This document shows, piece after piece, positions 15,782-24,546 of a DNA stretch of 64,000 nucleotides (position 1 is its first letter; every line of letters begins with the position of its first letter). Origin of the DNA: Sphingopyxis sp. MWB1 (GTDB lineage Bacteria > Pseudomonadota > Alphaproteobacteria > Sphingomonadales > Sphingomonadaceae). A program made the position numbers and the translations under genes. The notes beneath the pieces are model-generated. The model made no database searches. It saw only the letters and a list, made by a program, of their open reading frames with translations, and had not been told where the DNA came from. The stretch covers positions 992,001 through 1,056,000 of the forward strand of contig NZ_JQFJ01000002.1 of NCBI RefSeq assembly GCF_000763945.1. Direction: 5' to 3'.

Positions 15782-18205
15782 TCAGAATTTGAAGCGAACC
15801 GTGCCGCCATAAGTACGCGGCTGGTTGGCATAGCCCGAAACACTGCCCTGCTGGGCAACCGACGGGAAAACGGAAATCAGATATTGCGATTTGGTCAGGT
15901 TGCGGCCCCACAGACCCACTTCCAGACCATTGGGCAGCGCGACCGTGAAGGAAGCATTGACCTGATTCACTTCGCGCTTCAGATCGCGGGCGACGCTGGC
16001 CGGGAAGCCATAGAGGCCATCGACAATCTGCGTCGGGCTTTCATACAGATAGTCGGCATGCAGGATCGCGCGCGTCCCGCCCGCAAATTCATGCGTATAG
16101 GTGCCGCCAAAGGTCGCCGACAGATCGGGAATGCCCGCGGGCTTGGTCCCCGACAGATCGCCAAAGGCCGAGCCGACGAAGCTGTCATATTTGGGGTCAA
16201 GATAGGTCATCGCCATGGTGAGGTTCAGCCCCTGCACCGGCCGGACCGATCCGTCGAACTCGATCCCGAAGGTCGACTGCTTGCCCGCATTGGCGAGCGC
16301 GAAGCCGGTGCCGGTAAAGACGTTCGACTGGAAGCCCTTGATTGACTGTTTGAAGACCGCAAGGTTCAGCGCGGCGAGCGCCCATTGCGCCTTCAAACCG
16401 GCTTCATAAACTTCCGACTCCTCCGGCCCCGCAAAGCGCGAACCGGGCACCAAGTTGGGAAGGTCAAGTCCGGCCTCGCGGATCGCTTCCATATCAGCGG
16501 CCAGCGGACGGCTGTCGCGCGACAGGTTGATCGAGCTTGCCTTGAAGCCCGTCGCATAGGTCGCATAGACATTGACCGTATCGGTCAGCTCATAAGCGGC
16601 GCGGACATTCCAGGCGAGGTCGCTGTCGCGCGTCTTGCCATCCTCAACCGCATTGGGAACGTTGAGGAACTGCGGCTGGAACTGGAACGCCTTCAACGCC
16701 TCAAACGGAGTGCCAGTCAGATCGACGCTCGAAAACACGTCGGTGCTGACCACGTCGGTCGCAAAATCCTTGCGGTCCTTCGTATAGTTGGCCCCAGCGG
16801 TCAGGCGCAGCCGGTCGGTCACGTCCAGATCCACCGTGCCAAAGATCGACCAGCTGGTGTTTTTCAGGTCGTAATTTTCCACCATGCCGTCGCCGGCGCG
16901 GAAGAAAGCGCCCTGATATTTGGTCGGATCGCCTTCCGCGCTGCCCAGGATCGCTTCGAGTGTCGGAACGTTGAGCGTCCCGCCAGTCGCCGCGCGGATC
17001 AGCGCATCGCCATAGTCACGGAAGTCGGTGCCGGTGGTCAGCGCGCTATACTGGTCGATCTTCTCGTGGAAATAATAGCCGCCGAGCAGGAAGTTGACGG
17101 GGCCGTCAAAGTCCGACGTGAAACGGATTTCCTGCGTGAAGGTGTTGATGTCGACATTATCGCGCTTTTCGCTGATCAGGTCAGCGGCGGTGAAATCCGA
17201 ATCCTGATTGGCATCGGCACGCACCTGCCGGTAGGCGGTGATCGATGTGAGGCCAATTGAGCCCAGATCATAGTCGATCTGCGCCGAACCACCATAATTG
17301 CGGATTTTGTTCGTGGACAGGAAGTTGTTGTACACCCTGTACGAGAAGGGGTTGGCCGGATCGACGCTGGGGCCGCCGACCAGCGCATCGGTGATCGCCA
17401 CGGTCGGACCCGCGATGATATTGGCGGCAGCGCAGCAATTTTCGTCGATCTTGTCATAATCGCCGATCAGACGGATCGACAGGGCGTCGGTCGGTTCGAG
17501 CAGCAATTGCCCGCGCACACCCCAGCGGTTGCGGTCGTTGACGTCCTGGTCGAGATGCGCGTCATAGACATAGCCGTCGCGGCGATTGTAATTGCCGCCG
17601 AGCGAGAAAGCGACCGTGTCGCTGATCGGACCGGTGACGCTGCCCTTCACCGTGACAGCATTGAAATTGCCATAGGTTGCTTCGAGCGAACCGCCGAAAT
17701 CATATTGCGGCTTTTGCGTGACGATGTTGATCACACCCGCCGAGGCGTTTTTGCCGAACAGCGTCGATTGCGGACCGCGCAGCACCTCGACACGCTCCAG
17801 ATTGGGCAGGTCGCCGACCTGCGCCGCCGAACGCGAACGATAAACGCCGTCGATGAACACGCCGACCGAAGGCTCAATCCCGGCATTGTTCGCGCCATTG
17901 CCGAAACCGCGAATGATGAAATTGGTGTTGGCGCTCGACTGCAGCTGCGTCACGCGCAAGCTGGGAACCGCCGACTGAAGGTCGAGCAGGTCGCGCACCT
18001 GGGCATTTTCAATGTCTGCCGCCGACGTCACCGACACGGCAATCGGCGTGTCCTGCAGCGTTTCGGAGCGCTTTGTCGCCGTGACGATAATTTCATTGGC
18101 ATAAGCGCCTGCGCTCGTCGTGCCCGCATCCTGGGCCAAGGCATGGGCGGGGACCGTCCCGGCATATAAAATGGTAGCGCCCAGCAAAATATTGCGAATG
18201 TTCAT
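15782..18205 (-). CDS. TonB-dependent outer-membrane receptor
   Basis: Outer-membrane receptor of 807 residues from the chosen start. The signal peptide covers about residues 1-25 (ILLGATILYAGTVPAHALA). A TonB-box-like EIIVTATKRSE, plug motif RVEVLRGPQSTLFGKNASAG and C-terminal FKF follow. The ATG at 18205 is chosen because GAGAGG stands 7 bases ahead; nine more codons are open upstream. The plug resembles catechol- or siderophore-type receptors of sphingomonads. The ligand is not predictable from the neighbours. Confidence 0.9.
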   Translation of the reverse strand: MNIRNILLGATILYAGTVPAHALAQDAGTTSAGAYANEIIVTATKRSETLQDTPIAVSVTSAADIENAQVRDLLDLQSAVPSLRVTQLQSSANTNFIIRGFGNGANNAGIEPSVGVFIDGVYRSRSAAQVGDLPNLERVEVLRGPQSTLFGKNASAGVINIVTQKPQYDFGGSLEATYGNFNAVTVKGSVTGPISDTVAFSLGGNYNRRDGYVYDAHLDQDVNDRNRWGVRGQLLLEPTDALSIRLIGDYDKIDENCCAAANIIAGPTVAITDALVGGPSVDPANPFSYRVYNNFLSTNKIRNYGGSAQIDYDLGSIGLTSITAYRQVRADANQDSDFTAADLISEKRDNVDINTFTQEIRFTSDFDGPVNFLLGGYYFHEKIDQYSALTTGTDFRDYGDALIRAATGGTLNVPTLEAILGSAEGDPTKYQGAFFRAGDGMVENYDLKNTSWSIFGTVDLDVTDRLRLTAGANYTKDRKDFATDVVSTDVFSSVDLTGTPFEALKAFQFQPQFLNVPNAVEDGKTRDSDLAWNVRAAYELTDTVNVYATYATGFKASSINLSRDSRPLAADMEAIREAGLDLPNLVPGSRFAGPEESEVYEAGLKAQWALAALNLAVFKQSIKGFQSNVFTGTGFALANAGKQSTFGIEFDGSVRPVQGLNLTMAMTYLDPKYDSFVGSAFGDLSGTKPAGIPDLSATFGGTYTHEFAGGTRAILHADYLYESPTQIVDGLYGFPASVARDLKREVNQVNASFTVALPNGLEVGLWGRNLTKSQYLISVFPSVAQQGSVSGYANQPRTYGGTVRFKF

Positions 18206-18584
18206 CAGCAATCCTCTCTCATTATGCGGCATTGCTCTCCGGGAAGAGGGGGAAGGGAGAGCTTCAACCGATTAGAGCCAGCTAGTAATCCGCGTTTCTG
18301 CGCCGTCAATCCGGGCACCCGCCAGAAAGGGCTTTTGAGATGCCGGGTGATAAAAAAGCAACAGTGTCCGTTAGTTAGACTGTATTATCATTATTATACG
18401 CTTGCCGTAGCGTCAGAGGACAAGGATTATCTTTTCGGCGCCGCGCCATGCTCTGGTTAAGCTTTCGAAACCGGGCCCGTTTCAATATGAAATTTTTTTC
18501 AGCGCGCGCAGGACGGCAGGCCGCCTCCCCCCCAAGACACCTTCTTCAACGAAGAGAATCGCAAGAAGGCTGCCGCCCGCCCGC
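18206..18584. other. Gene-free region upstream of the receptor gene
   Basis: About 380 bases holding the receptor promoter and the 3' side of the phosphate-transporter gene. A plus-strand 78-codon frame lacks a ribosome-binding site and family similarity. The stretch 18370-18400 is clearly more AT-rich than its surroundings, consistent with a promoter. Confidence 0.5.
18393..18423 (-). promoter_or_regulatory. Candidate sigma70-type promoter for the TonB receptor
   Basis: Read on the minus strand, TATAAT (18398-18393) is preceded by TTGTCC (18423-18418) with a 19-base spacer. The -10 is a perfect hexamer; the spacer is two bases longer than ideal. It lies about 190 bases before the receptor ATG, leaving a long untranslated leader. 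Confidence 0.35.
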
Positions 18585-19598
18585 TTAGAACAGGCGCGTC
18601 AGCGAATAGAAAATTGCCGCCACAACGGCGCTTGCCGGAATGGTGATGAACCAGGCGGCGATAACATTGCCCGCGACGCCCCAGCGCACCGCGCTCGCCC
18701 GGCGCGCGACGCCCGCGCCGATGATGCTGCCCGTGATCGTGTGGGTGGTCGACACCGGAATGCCGAGCAGGCTGGCTGTAAACACCATGATCGACCCGCC
18801 GGTCGAGGCGGCAAAACCCTGATGATGCGACAGCTTGGTGATGCGTCCGCCCATCGTCTCGATAATCTTCCACCCGCCCGACAGCGTGCCCAGCGCAATC
18901 GCGACATAACAGGCGAAAGCCACCCAATGCGGCACATGAAAATCGCCGCTGAGATAGCCGGTCGAATAAAGGAGGACGGCGATAATCCCCATCGTCTTTT
19001 GCGCGTCGTTCAACCCGTGGCTGAGCGAATAGGCGGCGGAAGAAAAGAGATGGAGGTAGCGAAAGGCGCTTTCGGCAAATTTGGCGGTCGCCCGCCGCAA
19101 GGCCCAGCTGCTGACCAGCATTACCAGCATGGCAAGGAACATGCCGAGCATCGGCGACAGGAAAATGGCGATCACCGTCTTGTTGAGGCCGGTCCATTGT
19201 ATCCCTTCAAAGCCCGCATGGGCCACGCCTGCACCAACGATCCCGCCCACAAGCGCATGGCTGGACGAGGAGGGAATGCCCTTCAGCCAGGTGACAATGT
19301 TCCAGAACATCGCACCGATCAGCGCGCCGAACACCACCGCCGGGGTCACCAGATCCTTGTCGATCAGCCCCGCGCCGATGGTTTCGGCGACCTTGTGCAA
19401 GGCGGGAAAGGCAAGGCTGAGGAAATAGGCGGCAAAGTTGAAAAAGGCAGCAAAGATCACCGCCTGCACCGGCTTGAGCAGCCGCGTCGCCACGACGGTC
19501 GCAATGCTGTTGGCCGCATCGTGCAGGCCGTTCAGAAAGTCGAAGGCCAGCGCCAGGATGATCAGCCCGACGAGCAAGGGATAAGCGAGTTCGTGCAT
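18585..19598 (-). CDS. pit: Inorganic phosphate transporter, PiT family
   Basis: Inner-membrane symporter taking up metal-phosphate complexes. The 337 residues hold about ten hydrophobic segments in two inverted halves. Each half carries the PiT signature region: LNGLHDAANSIAT near residue 24 and SHGLNDAQKTMGI near the middle. It lies 15 bases after the DUF47 gene, the usual accessory partner of PiT transporters. Regulation by the phosphate box upstream of the first gene is likely. Confidence 0.93.
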   Translation of the reverse strand: MHELAYPLLVGLIILALAFDFLNGLHDAANSIATVVATRLLKPVQAVIFAAFFNFAAYFLSLAFPALHKVAETIGAGLIDKDLVTPAVVFGALIGAMFWNIVTWLKGIPSSSSHALVGGIVGAGVAHAGFEGIQWTGLNKTVIAIFLSPMLGMFLAMLVMLVSSWALRRATAKFAESAFRYLHLFSSAAYSLSHGLNDAQKTMGIIAVLLYSTGYLSGDFHVPHWVAFACYVAIALGTLSGGWKIIETMGGRITKLSHHQGFAASTGGSIMVFTASLLGIPVSTTHTITGSIIGAGVARRASAVRWGVAGNVIAAWFITIPASAVVAAIFYSLTRLF

Positions 19599-19613
19599 AT
19601 GCTGCGCCCCCGC

Positions 19614-20258
19614 CTAAGCGTGGTCGATGACCAAGCCGTCAATTTCGTTCGCGACATCCTCGAAACTGTCGGTGACGCGCTCAAGATGCCGGTAAATTTC
19701 CCGGCCAATCAGGAAATTCGACGTGTTTGACGCCCCATGTTCCTTGAACAATCGCTTAAGGCCCGCGCTGTGAATTTCATCGGCATGGCCCTCCATCCGA
19801 ACCAGCCGCTCGGTCAGCTCGTGCAGGCGCGGTCCATTGGCGCTGATATTCTGAAGCAAGGGGATTGCCTCCGCCGTCAGCCGTGCGGCATCGACGATGA
19901 TCCCCGCGATGTCGCACATTTCGGGTTCGAATTCCTTGACGTCATACAGGTCGATCGCGCCGGCGGTTTTCTGCATTTCGTCGATGGCGTCGTCCATCGC
20001 GACGATCAGGTCGGTAATCGCGCTGCGGTCAAAGGGGGTCAGGAAGGTGCGCCGCACCGTCTGCAACACTTCGCGGGTGATGGCATCGGCGTCGTGTTCG
20101 CGTTCAAACACTTCGCGGATATGATCCGCCATCCCGCTGCCGCCCTGCAACAGCCGGGACAGGGCGTTCGCGCCCAGCACCAGCGTCGCCGCATGGCTTT
20201 CAAACAGCTCGAAAAAATTGCCCTGCCGCGGCAACAGCCGCTGAAACCATGCGAACAT
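19614..20258 (-). CDS. DUF47 (PhoU-like) protein, partner of the Pit transporter
   Basis: A 214-residue all-helical DUF47 protein that usually accompanies PiT transporters and probably adjusts their activity. Visible features are the opening MFAWFQRLLPRQGNFFELF, acidic helices with EHDADAIT, and a second repeat with EGHADEIH; these E/D-rich motifs bind metals in PhoU-like folds. An AGGGG site precedes the ATG at 20258, so it can be made as a separate protein. The reading frame is nevertheless open and continuous with the Nudix domain upstream, so a fused form is also possible. Confidence 0.85.
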   Translation of the reverse strand: MFAWFQRLLPRQGNFFELFESHAATLVLGANALSRLLQGGSGMADHIREVFEREHDADAITREVLQTVRRTFLTPFDRSAITDLIVAMDDAIDEMQKTAGAIDLYDVKEFEPEMCDIAGIIVDAARLTAEAIPLLQNISANGPRLHELTERLVRMEGHADEIHSAGLKRLFKEHGASNTSNFLIGREIYRHLERVTDSFEDVANEIDGLVIDHA

Positions 20259-20738
20259 CTTGTTTGCCCCTGTTCTTTCGCCAATCCGGCTGACGGCCCC
20301 CCGTCGCAGCGCGGCCGCACGAAAACCTGTATCGCCAAAGGAACGGATCAGCGCCTGTAGATCAGGTTCGTCCACCGCCTCGGCTGCGGCGTCAAAGGCG
20401 AACCATTTGCGTTCGCGCTCGTCCATTTCCTTCCACTCGGTCAACTCGCGCGTGACCGCAAGTGGAAAGACCTCCACATCATACATGATCGACGCGCCAT
20501 TGGCCCGGCGCTTGCGATATTGATAGCTGCCGATCGAGGTCGGACAGACCGCGCCGATCACCCCGGCTTCCTCTTCCGCCTCGATCGCGGCGGCGGCATG
20601 GCGCTCCATGCCGGTCAGCGGGTTCCCCTTGGGCACGACCCAGCGCTTGGTCTCGCGCGAGGTGATCAGCAAAATTTCGGTCGGCCCATTTTGTGTGGGA
20701 CCGCTGAAACGATAGGGGAGGACAGCGATTTGACGCAC
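20259..20738 (-). CDS. Nudix hydrolase domain, in frame with the DUF47 protein
   Basis: About 160 residues starting with GTG at 20738 (AAAAGGA ribosome-binding site). It contains WVVPKGNPLTGMERH followed by IEAEEEAGVIG, a Nudix box lacking the canonical first glutamate spacing but keeping the metal-binding EEEAG. Similar variants occur in diphosphoinositol-polyphosphate or dinucleotide-polyphosphate hydrolases. No stop codon separates it from DUF47, so the coordinates given end where the internal ATG begins; the full frame is 19614-20738 (374 residues). Pho boxes lie 43 bases upstream. The substrate is unknown; a phosphorus-related role fits. Confidence 0.75.
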
Positions 20739-20780
20739 AAGGCAATCCTTTTCCCGGGACGCGACCCACCCTGCGCGTCA

Positions 20781-20820
20781 ATGACAAAAACGTGACGCCC
20801 CTATGACAATAATATGACAG
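20781..20820 (-). promoter_or_regulatory. Tandem Pho boxes (PhoB sites)
   Basis: On the plus strand, ATGACAA (20781), GTGACGC (20792), ATGACAA (20803) and ATGACAG (20814) recur at exactly 11 bases. On the minus strand the distal pair reads CTGTCAT-4-TTGTCAT, one base from the PhoB consensus of two CTGTCAT repeats. It lies 43 bases before the Nudix-DUF47-pit unit, so phosphate-starvation control by PhoBR is probable. Confidence 0.75.
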
Positions 20821-20929
20821 TCACAAGCCGCTTCGCCCGTCGGTCCTCTATTTTCACTCCTGTCAATTCGATTGCAAAATGCAACGCGGTGCGTAAGCTG
20901 GAGCGAAATATAGTCGGGAGAGACATATT

Positions 20930-22480
20930 ATGGCAGCAACGGCGTTAACAGAGCGTTCCGTTGACCCGGGGTCAGCGCATTCATCCCCTGCCCCCGTCGA
21001 TCAGGATGTGCTGATCGTCGGCGCGGGCATTTCGGGCATCGGCATGGCGGTCCATCTTCAGATGAATTGCCCCGACCACAGTTTCGGCCTGGTCGAACGC
21101 CGCGCGCAGCTTGGCGGCACCTGGGACCTGTTCCGCTATCCCGGCGTCCGGTCGGACAGCGACATGCACACGTTGGGCTTTGTGTTCGAGCCGTGGACGC
21201 ATGAAAAAAGTATCGCCGACGGTCCCTCCATCCTCGATTATCTAAACCGCATCGTCGATGAACGCGGCATCCGCGACTGCATCGCCTTCAACCGCAAGGT
21301 GGTCGGTGCGGACTGGGACAGCGCGGCGGCGCGCTGGACGGTGACGCTGGAGGATGAGGAAGGCAAAAGCTCGACCACCACCGCGCGCTGGCTCCATCTG
21401 GGGTCGGGCTATTATGATTATGACGCGCCTTATGAAGCGCATTTTCCGGGGCGGGAGACCTTCAAGGGCGAGATATGGCACCCGCAATTCTGGCCCGAAA
21501 ATGCGGATTACAAGGGCAAGAAAATTGTCGTCATCGGGTCGGGCGCCACCGCCGTCACCATCGTTCCCTCGATGGCAAAGGACGCTGCCCATGTGACGAT
21601 GCTTCAGCGCACGCCGACCTGGTATTTCATCCGCCCCGCCAAGGACGGCTTTGCCAATTTCCTTCGCAAGATCCTGCCCGAAGAGCTGGCCTATAAAATC
21701 ACCCGCTTTAAAAATGTGAAGCTGCAAAGCATCGGCTTTCAGCGTGCGCGCACCAAGCCCGAAAAGGTGAAACAATTTCTCACCAGGCGGCTGAAAGCGG
21801 CGCTGGGCGATCATTATGATGAAAAGGCCTTCACGCCGCCCTATAATCCATGGGACCAGCGGCTATGCCTCGTCCCCGATGGCGATTTTTTCGAAGCGAT
21901 GAAGGCGGGCAAGGCCTCGGTCGTCACCGATCATATCGAGCGGTTCGACGCCAGCGGCATCCAGCTCAAATCGGGCGCGCATCTCGATGCCGATGTCATC
22001 GTCACGGCAACGGGCCTCAAACTGGCGGTCGCGGGCAAAATCCCCGTCCGCGTCGATGGCGAAGCCGTCAGCTGGGCCGATCATTTCTATTACAAGGCGT
22101 GCATGTTCTCCAACATCCCCAATTTCTCGGTGGTGTTCGGCTATTTGAATGCAAGCTGGACGCTGCGCGCCGATATTGTGTCGGAATATGTCTGCCGCGT
22201 TCTCAATCATATGGGCAAGCAGGGCAGCAGCATCGCCCTGCCCCGCCTCGACGATCCATCAAGCCTGACCGAGGATAATATCTTCGATTTCTCCTCGGGC
22301 TATATCCAGCGTTCGCTGCACATCATGCCCAAAAATGCCGTCGAAATGCCCTGGCGGCTCAGCCAAAATTATGTGCAGGACCGTATCGACATGCGCCGCG
22401 ATCCGGTCGACGACGGCATTTTGCATTTTGGCCATCCGATGGCGGCGGCGTCCCGCGATCAGCTTGAGGCCGCCGAATAG
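20930..22480 (+). CDS. Flavin-dependent Baeyer-Villiger monooxygenase, EthA-like
   Basis: NADPH- and FAD-dependent enzyme inserting oxygen into ketones or oxidising thioethers. The 516 residues have an FAD-binding GAGISGIG near residue 31, GGTWDLFRYPGVRSDSDMHT (a stretch also seen in mycobacterial EthA), the BVMO-type FKGEIWHPQFWP near 176, and a second nucleotide site VVIGSGATAV near 200. NPWDQRLCLVP further supports the EthA-like subgroup. It stands alone, divergent from the phosphate unit. The substrate is not evident; activation of thioamide prodrugs by EthA is only a family precedent. Confidence 0.88.
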   Translation: MAATALTERSVDPGSAHSSPAPVDQDVLIVGAGISGIGMAVHLQMNCPDHSFGLVERRAQLGGTWDLFRYPGVRSDSDMHTLGFVFEPWTHEKSIADGPSILDYLNRIVDERGIRDCIAFNRKVVGADWDSAAARWTVTLEDEEGKSSTTTARWLHLGSGYYDYDAPYEAHFPGRETFKGEIWHPQFWPENADYKGKKIVVIGSGATAVTIVPSMAKDAAHVTMLQRTPTWYFIRPAKDGFANFLRKILPEELAYKITRFKNVKLQSIGFQRARTKPEKVKQFLTRRLKAALGDHYDEKAFTPPYNPWDQRLCLVPDGDFFEAMKAGKASVVTDHIERFDASGIQLKSGAHLDADVIVTATGLKLAVAGKIPVRVDGEAVSWADHFYYKACMFSNIPNFSVVFGYLNASWTLRADIVSEYVCRVLNHMGKQGSSIALPRLDDPSSLTEDNIFDFSSGYIQRSLHIMPKNAVEMPWRLSQNYVQDRIDMRRDPVDDGILHFGHPMAAASRDQLEAAE

Positions 22481-22482
22481 GC

Positions 22483-22665
22483 TCAGTCGACATGCTCGGG
22501 CTTGCCCTTGCGCGAGCCCGAGGCGAAATCCTCGAGTTCGCTTTCGCTCATACTCTCATACATTTCGCGCGATGCGCCCTGAAGCTTGGACTTGGGCGTC
22601 TCGCCGCGCTTGGCGCTGAGTGCGGCCCCGGCCGCCTTTTGCTGCGCCTTGGACTTGGCTGGCAT
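22483..22665 (-). CDS. Small DUF3008-type protein
   Basis: A 60-residue basic, lysine- and serine-rich protein beginning MPAKSKAQQKAAGAALSAKR and ending KGKPEHVD, the pattern of the DUF3008 family. Such proteins are small, hydrophilic and often stress-associated; their biochemical role is unknown. AGGAGACAAACC precedes the ATG. It lies 28 bases downstream of the SDR gene on the same strand, so they may be co-expressed. Confidence 0.75.
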   Translation of the reverse strand: MPAKSKAQQKAAGAALSAKRGETPKSKLQGASREMYESMSESELEDFASGSRKGKPEHVD

Positions 22666-22693
22666 GGTTTGTCTCCTGCGTGCCCGCCCCCCG

Positions 22694-23632
22694 CTATCCG
22701 TTAACGATCATCCCGCCATTGGGATGCAACACCTGGCCCGACATATAGCTGCTGTCGTCGCAGGCGAGGAACAGAAAGGCAGGCGCCACCTCATTGGGCT
22801 CGCCGGGGCGTTTCATCGGGGTGCTTTCGCCGAAATGCTCGACCTTCTCCGCCGGGGCGCCGCCGCGCGGGTTGAGCGGGGTCCAGATCGGCCCCGGCGC
22901 CACGCCATTGACGCGAATCCCCTTCTCCACCAGATTTTCACTGAGTGAGCGGGTGAAGGCGGTAATCGCCCCCTTGGTCGCACTATAATCGAGCAGCCCG
23001 CCTGATCCCTTATACATGGTGACGCTGGTGCAATTGACGATCGCCGCCCCCTTGCCCAGATGCGGCAGCGCCGCCTGCACCAGATAAAACATCCCGAAAA
23101 TATTGGTGGCAAAAGTACGCTGTAGCTGGTCAGCACTGATATCGCGAATATCGGCGGCGGGATGCTGCTCCCCGGCATTATTGATCAATATGTCGATTCG
23201 GCCAAAGGCCTCTATCGTCTTGGCGACACTCTTTTCGCTCGCGTCAACCTTGCCGACATCGGCCTTGATCGTGATCGCGCGCTGCCCTTCGTCGGCAACA
23301 ATATCCGCCGTCGTTTCGGCGTCCTCGCGATTTTCATGATAGACGATGGCAATATCAGCGCCCTCGCGCGCGAACAGCGCACAGACGGCGCGACCGATGC
23401 CGCTGTCGCCGCCAGTGACGATGGCAACCTTGCCCTCCAGCCGCCCCGACCCCGGATAGCGCGGCTCCCAGCGCGGTTCGCGCTGCATGTCGGCTTCACG
23501 ATCAGCGGGCGGATGCGCGATGCTGTCGCTCTTTCCCACCTCCTGCTTCAGCTTTTTCGCGGCCTGTTTCTTGCCCTTCTTCTCCTTCGGCGTTTCTCCC
23601 ACTTTCCCGGCTTTGGGCGTCTTCGCCATCAT
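22694..23632 (-). CDS. SDR-family oxidoreductase, YghA-like
   Basis: NAD(P)-dependent short-chain dehydrogenase of 312 residues. A lysine-rich N-terminal arm (residues 1-45) precedes the Rossmann motif TGGDSGIGRA (about residue 73), NNAGEQHPAADI and catalytic DYSATKGA. The extended N-terminus and the PRWEPRYPGSGRLEGK motif place it with YghA/general-stress SDRs, often made under osmotic or desiccation stress. The neighbouring DUF3008 gene fits a stress context. The substrate is unknown. Confidence 0.85.
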   Translation of the reverse strand: MMAKTPKAGKVGETPKEKKGKKQAAKKLKQEVGKSDSIAHPPADREADMQREPRWEPRYPGSGRLEGKVAIVTGGDSGIGRAVCALFAREGADIAIVYHENREDAETTADIVADEGQRAITIKADVGKVDASEKSVAKTIEAFGRIDILINNAGEQHPAADIRDISADQLQRTFATNIFGMFYLVQAALPHLGKGAAIVNCTSVTMYKGSGGLLDYSATKGAITAFTRSLSENLVEKGIRVNGVAPGPIWTPLNPRGGAPAEKVEHFGESTPMKRPGEPNEVAPAFLFLACDDSSYMSGQVLHPNGGMIVNG

Positions 23633-23649
23633 TATCTCCCATAGCTGCG

Positions 23650-24492
23650 TCAGTTGATCGGCAGGAACTCCCGAGCATATTCGGGCTTCACTGCCTTCAC
23701 CAACGCGCCGGTCATGGGAATGTTCACCAGATAGCTGCCCTCGGCATAGGGGCCGACTTCATAGGGGGCGATGGCGATGGTCAGCCGGTCGAGATATTTG
23801 CCATCGGACGATCCGATCCACACCGTCTGGGCCGAAGCCGGGGGGCATTTGGCAAAGGGGCTGTCGGCATCGCGGGTCGGCTCCACCCCTATGGTCGCTT
23901 TCGCGCGCTCTATCCCCGCACAGAATTTGTCGCGAATGGCGGCATCAAAGGCCGAAGCGCTGGTAAACATGTCCAGCGGTTTGATCTGCATGGCCCGATT
24001 GCGATCCCAGATCAACGTGTCGAAACTCTGCATCCCGTGCGCACCGCCGGTATAGGTGCCGATCTCGCTCGACAGGCTGACGAAGCGCGGCGTGCTGGTG
24101 ACCAGCTTCCACGTCTGCAAATGGCTGTGCGCGCGATAGGGATAGCCGCCCTGTTCGGCGCTGGCCTTGTCGCGGCGGGAATCATTGATCAGCGCCTCGC
24201 GCTTCGCCTCGCGGTCTGCGTCGAGCCATGCCGCCAGCTTGGGGATCGCCGCCGCTTCGCGCGGATAGCTATAGGCGAAATGGATAAGGTCATTTTCCTC
24301 TTTCACTTCCGACGCGCGCGCCTCCTGCGCAGGAACTTCGGCCGGAACGGCGGGAGGTGCGCCGGGCACGGGACGAACATTCGCCTTGGTTGCGGGGGGT
24401 GTTTCGGCTTCGCTTCCCGCCGAGCAAGCGCTTACGCTTATCGCAAGCGGAACCAGAAACAGGCTCATCTTATGAGAAGAAATAGTCATCAT
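23650..24492 (-). CDS. Lipoprotein with DUF4163/DUF3298-like domains
   Basis: A 280-residue secreted protein from the chosen start. A lipoprotein signal, LVPLAISVSACS, puts the lipidated Cys near residue 23, followed by an Ala/Pro-rich linker (about 25-62). The soluble part has YTGGAHGMQSFDTLIWD, a signature of the DUF3298/RsiV-type C-terminal domain, and ends with VNIPMTGALVKAVKPEY. These domains occur in cell-envelope proteins including anti-sigma factors, but no sigma factor is adjacent. The ATG at 24492 has GGAG 10 bases upstream; the next ATG is immediately adjacent. It is divergent from the aminopeptidase. Confidence 0.7.
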   Translation of the reverse strand: MMTISSHKMSLFLVPLAISVSACSAGSEAETPPATKANVRPVPGAPPAVPAEVPAQEARASEVKEENDLIHFAYSYPREAAAIPKLAAWLDADREAKREALINDSRRDKASAEQGGYPYRAHSHLQTWKLVTSTPRFVSLSSEIGTYTGGAHGMQSFDTLIWDRNRAMQIKPLDMFTSASAFDAAIRDKFCAGIERAKATIGVEPTRDADSPFAKCPPASAQTVWIGSSDGKYLDRLTIAIAPYEVGPYAEGSYLVNIPMTGALVKAVKPEYAREFLPIN

Positions 24493-24546
24493 CTTCGTGC
24501 AACTCCGGGAATCGACAAAATATCCCAATGGGCTTAGCACATTTAC

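Noticed and set aside
18239-18475. Plus-strand frame of 78 codons upstream of the TonB receptor
   Set aside because: It lacks a ribosome-binding site and runs through the receptor promoter region.
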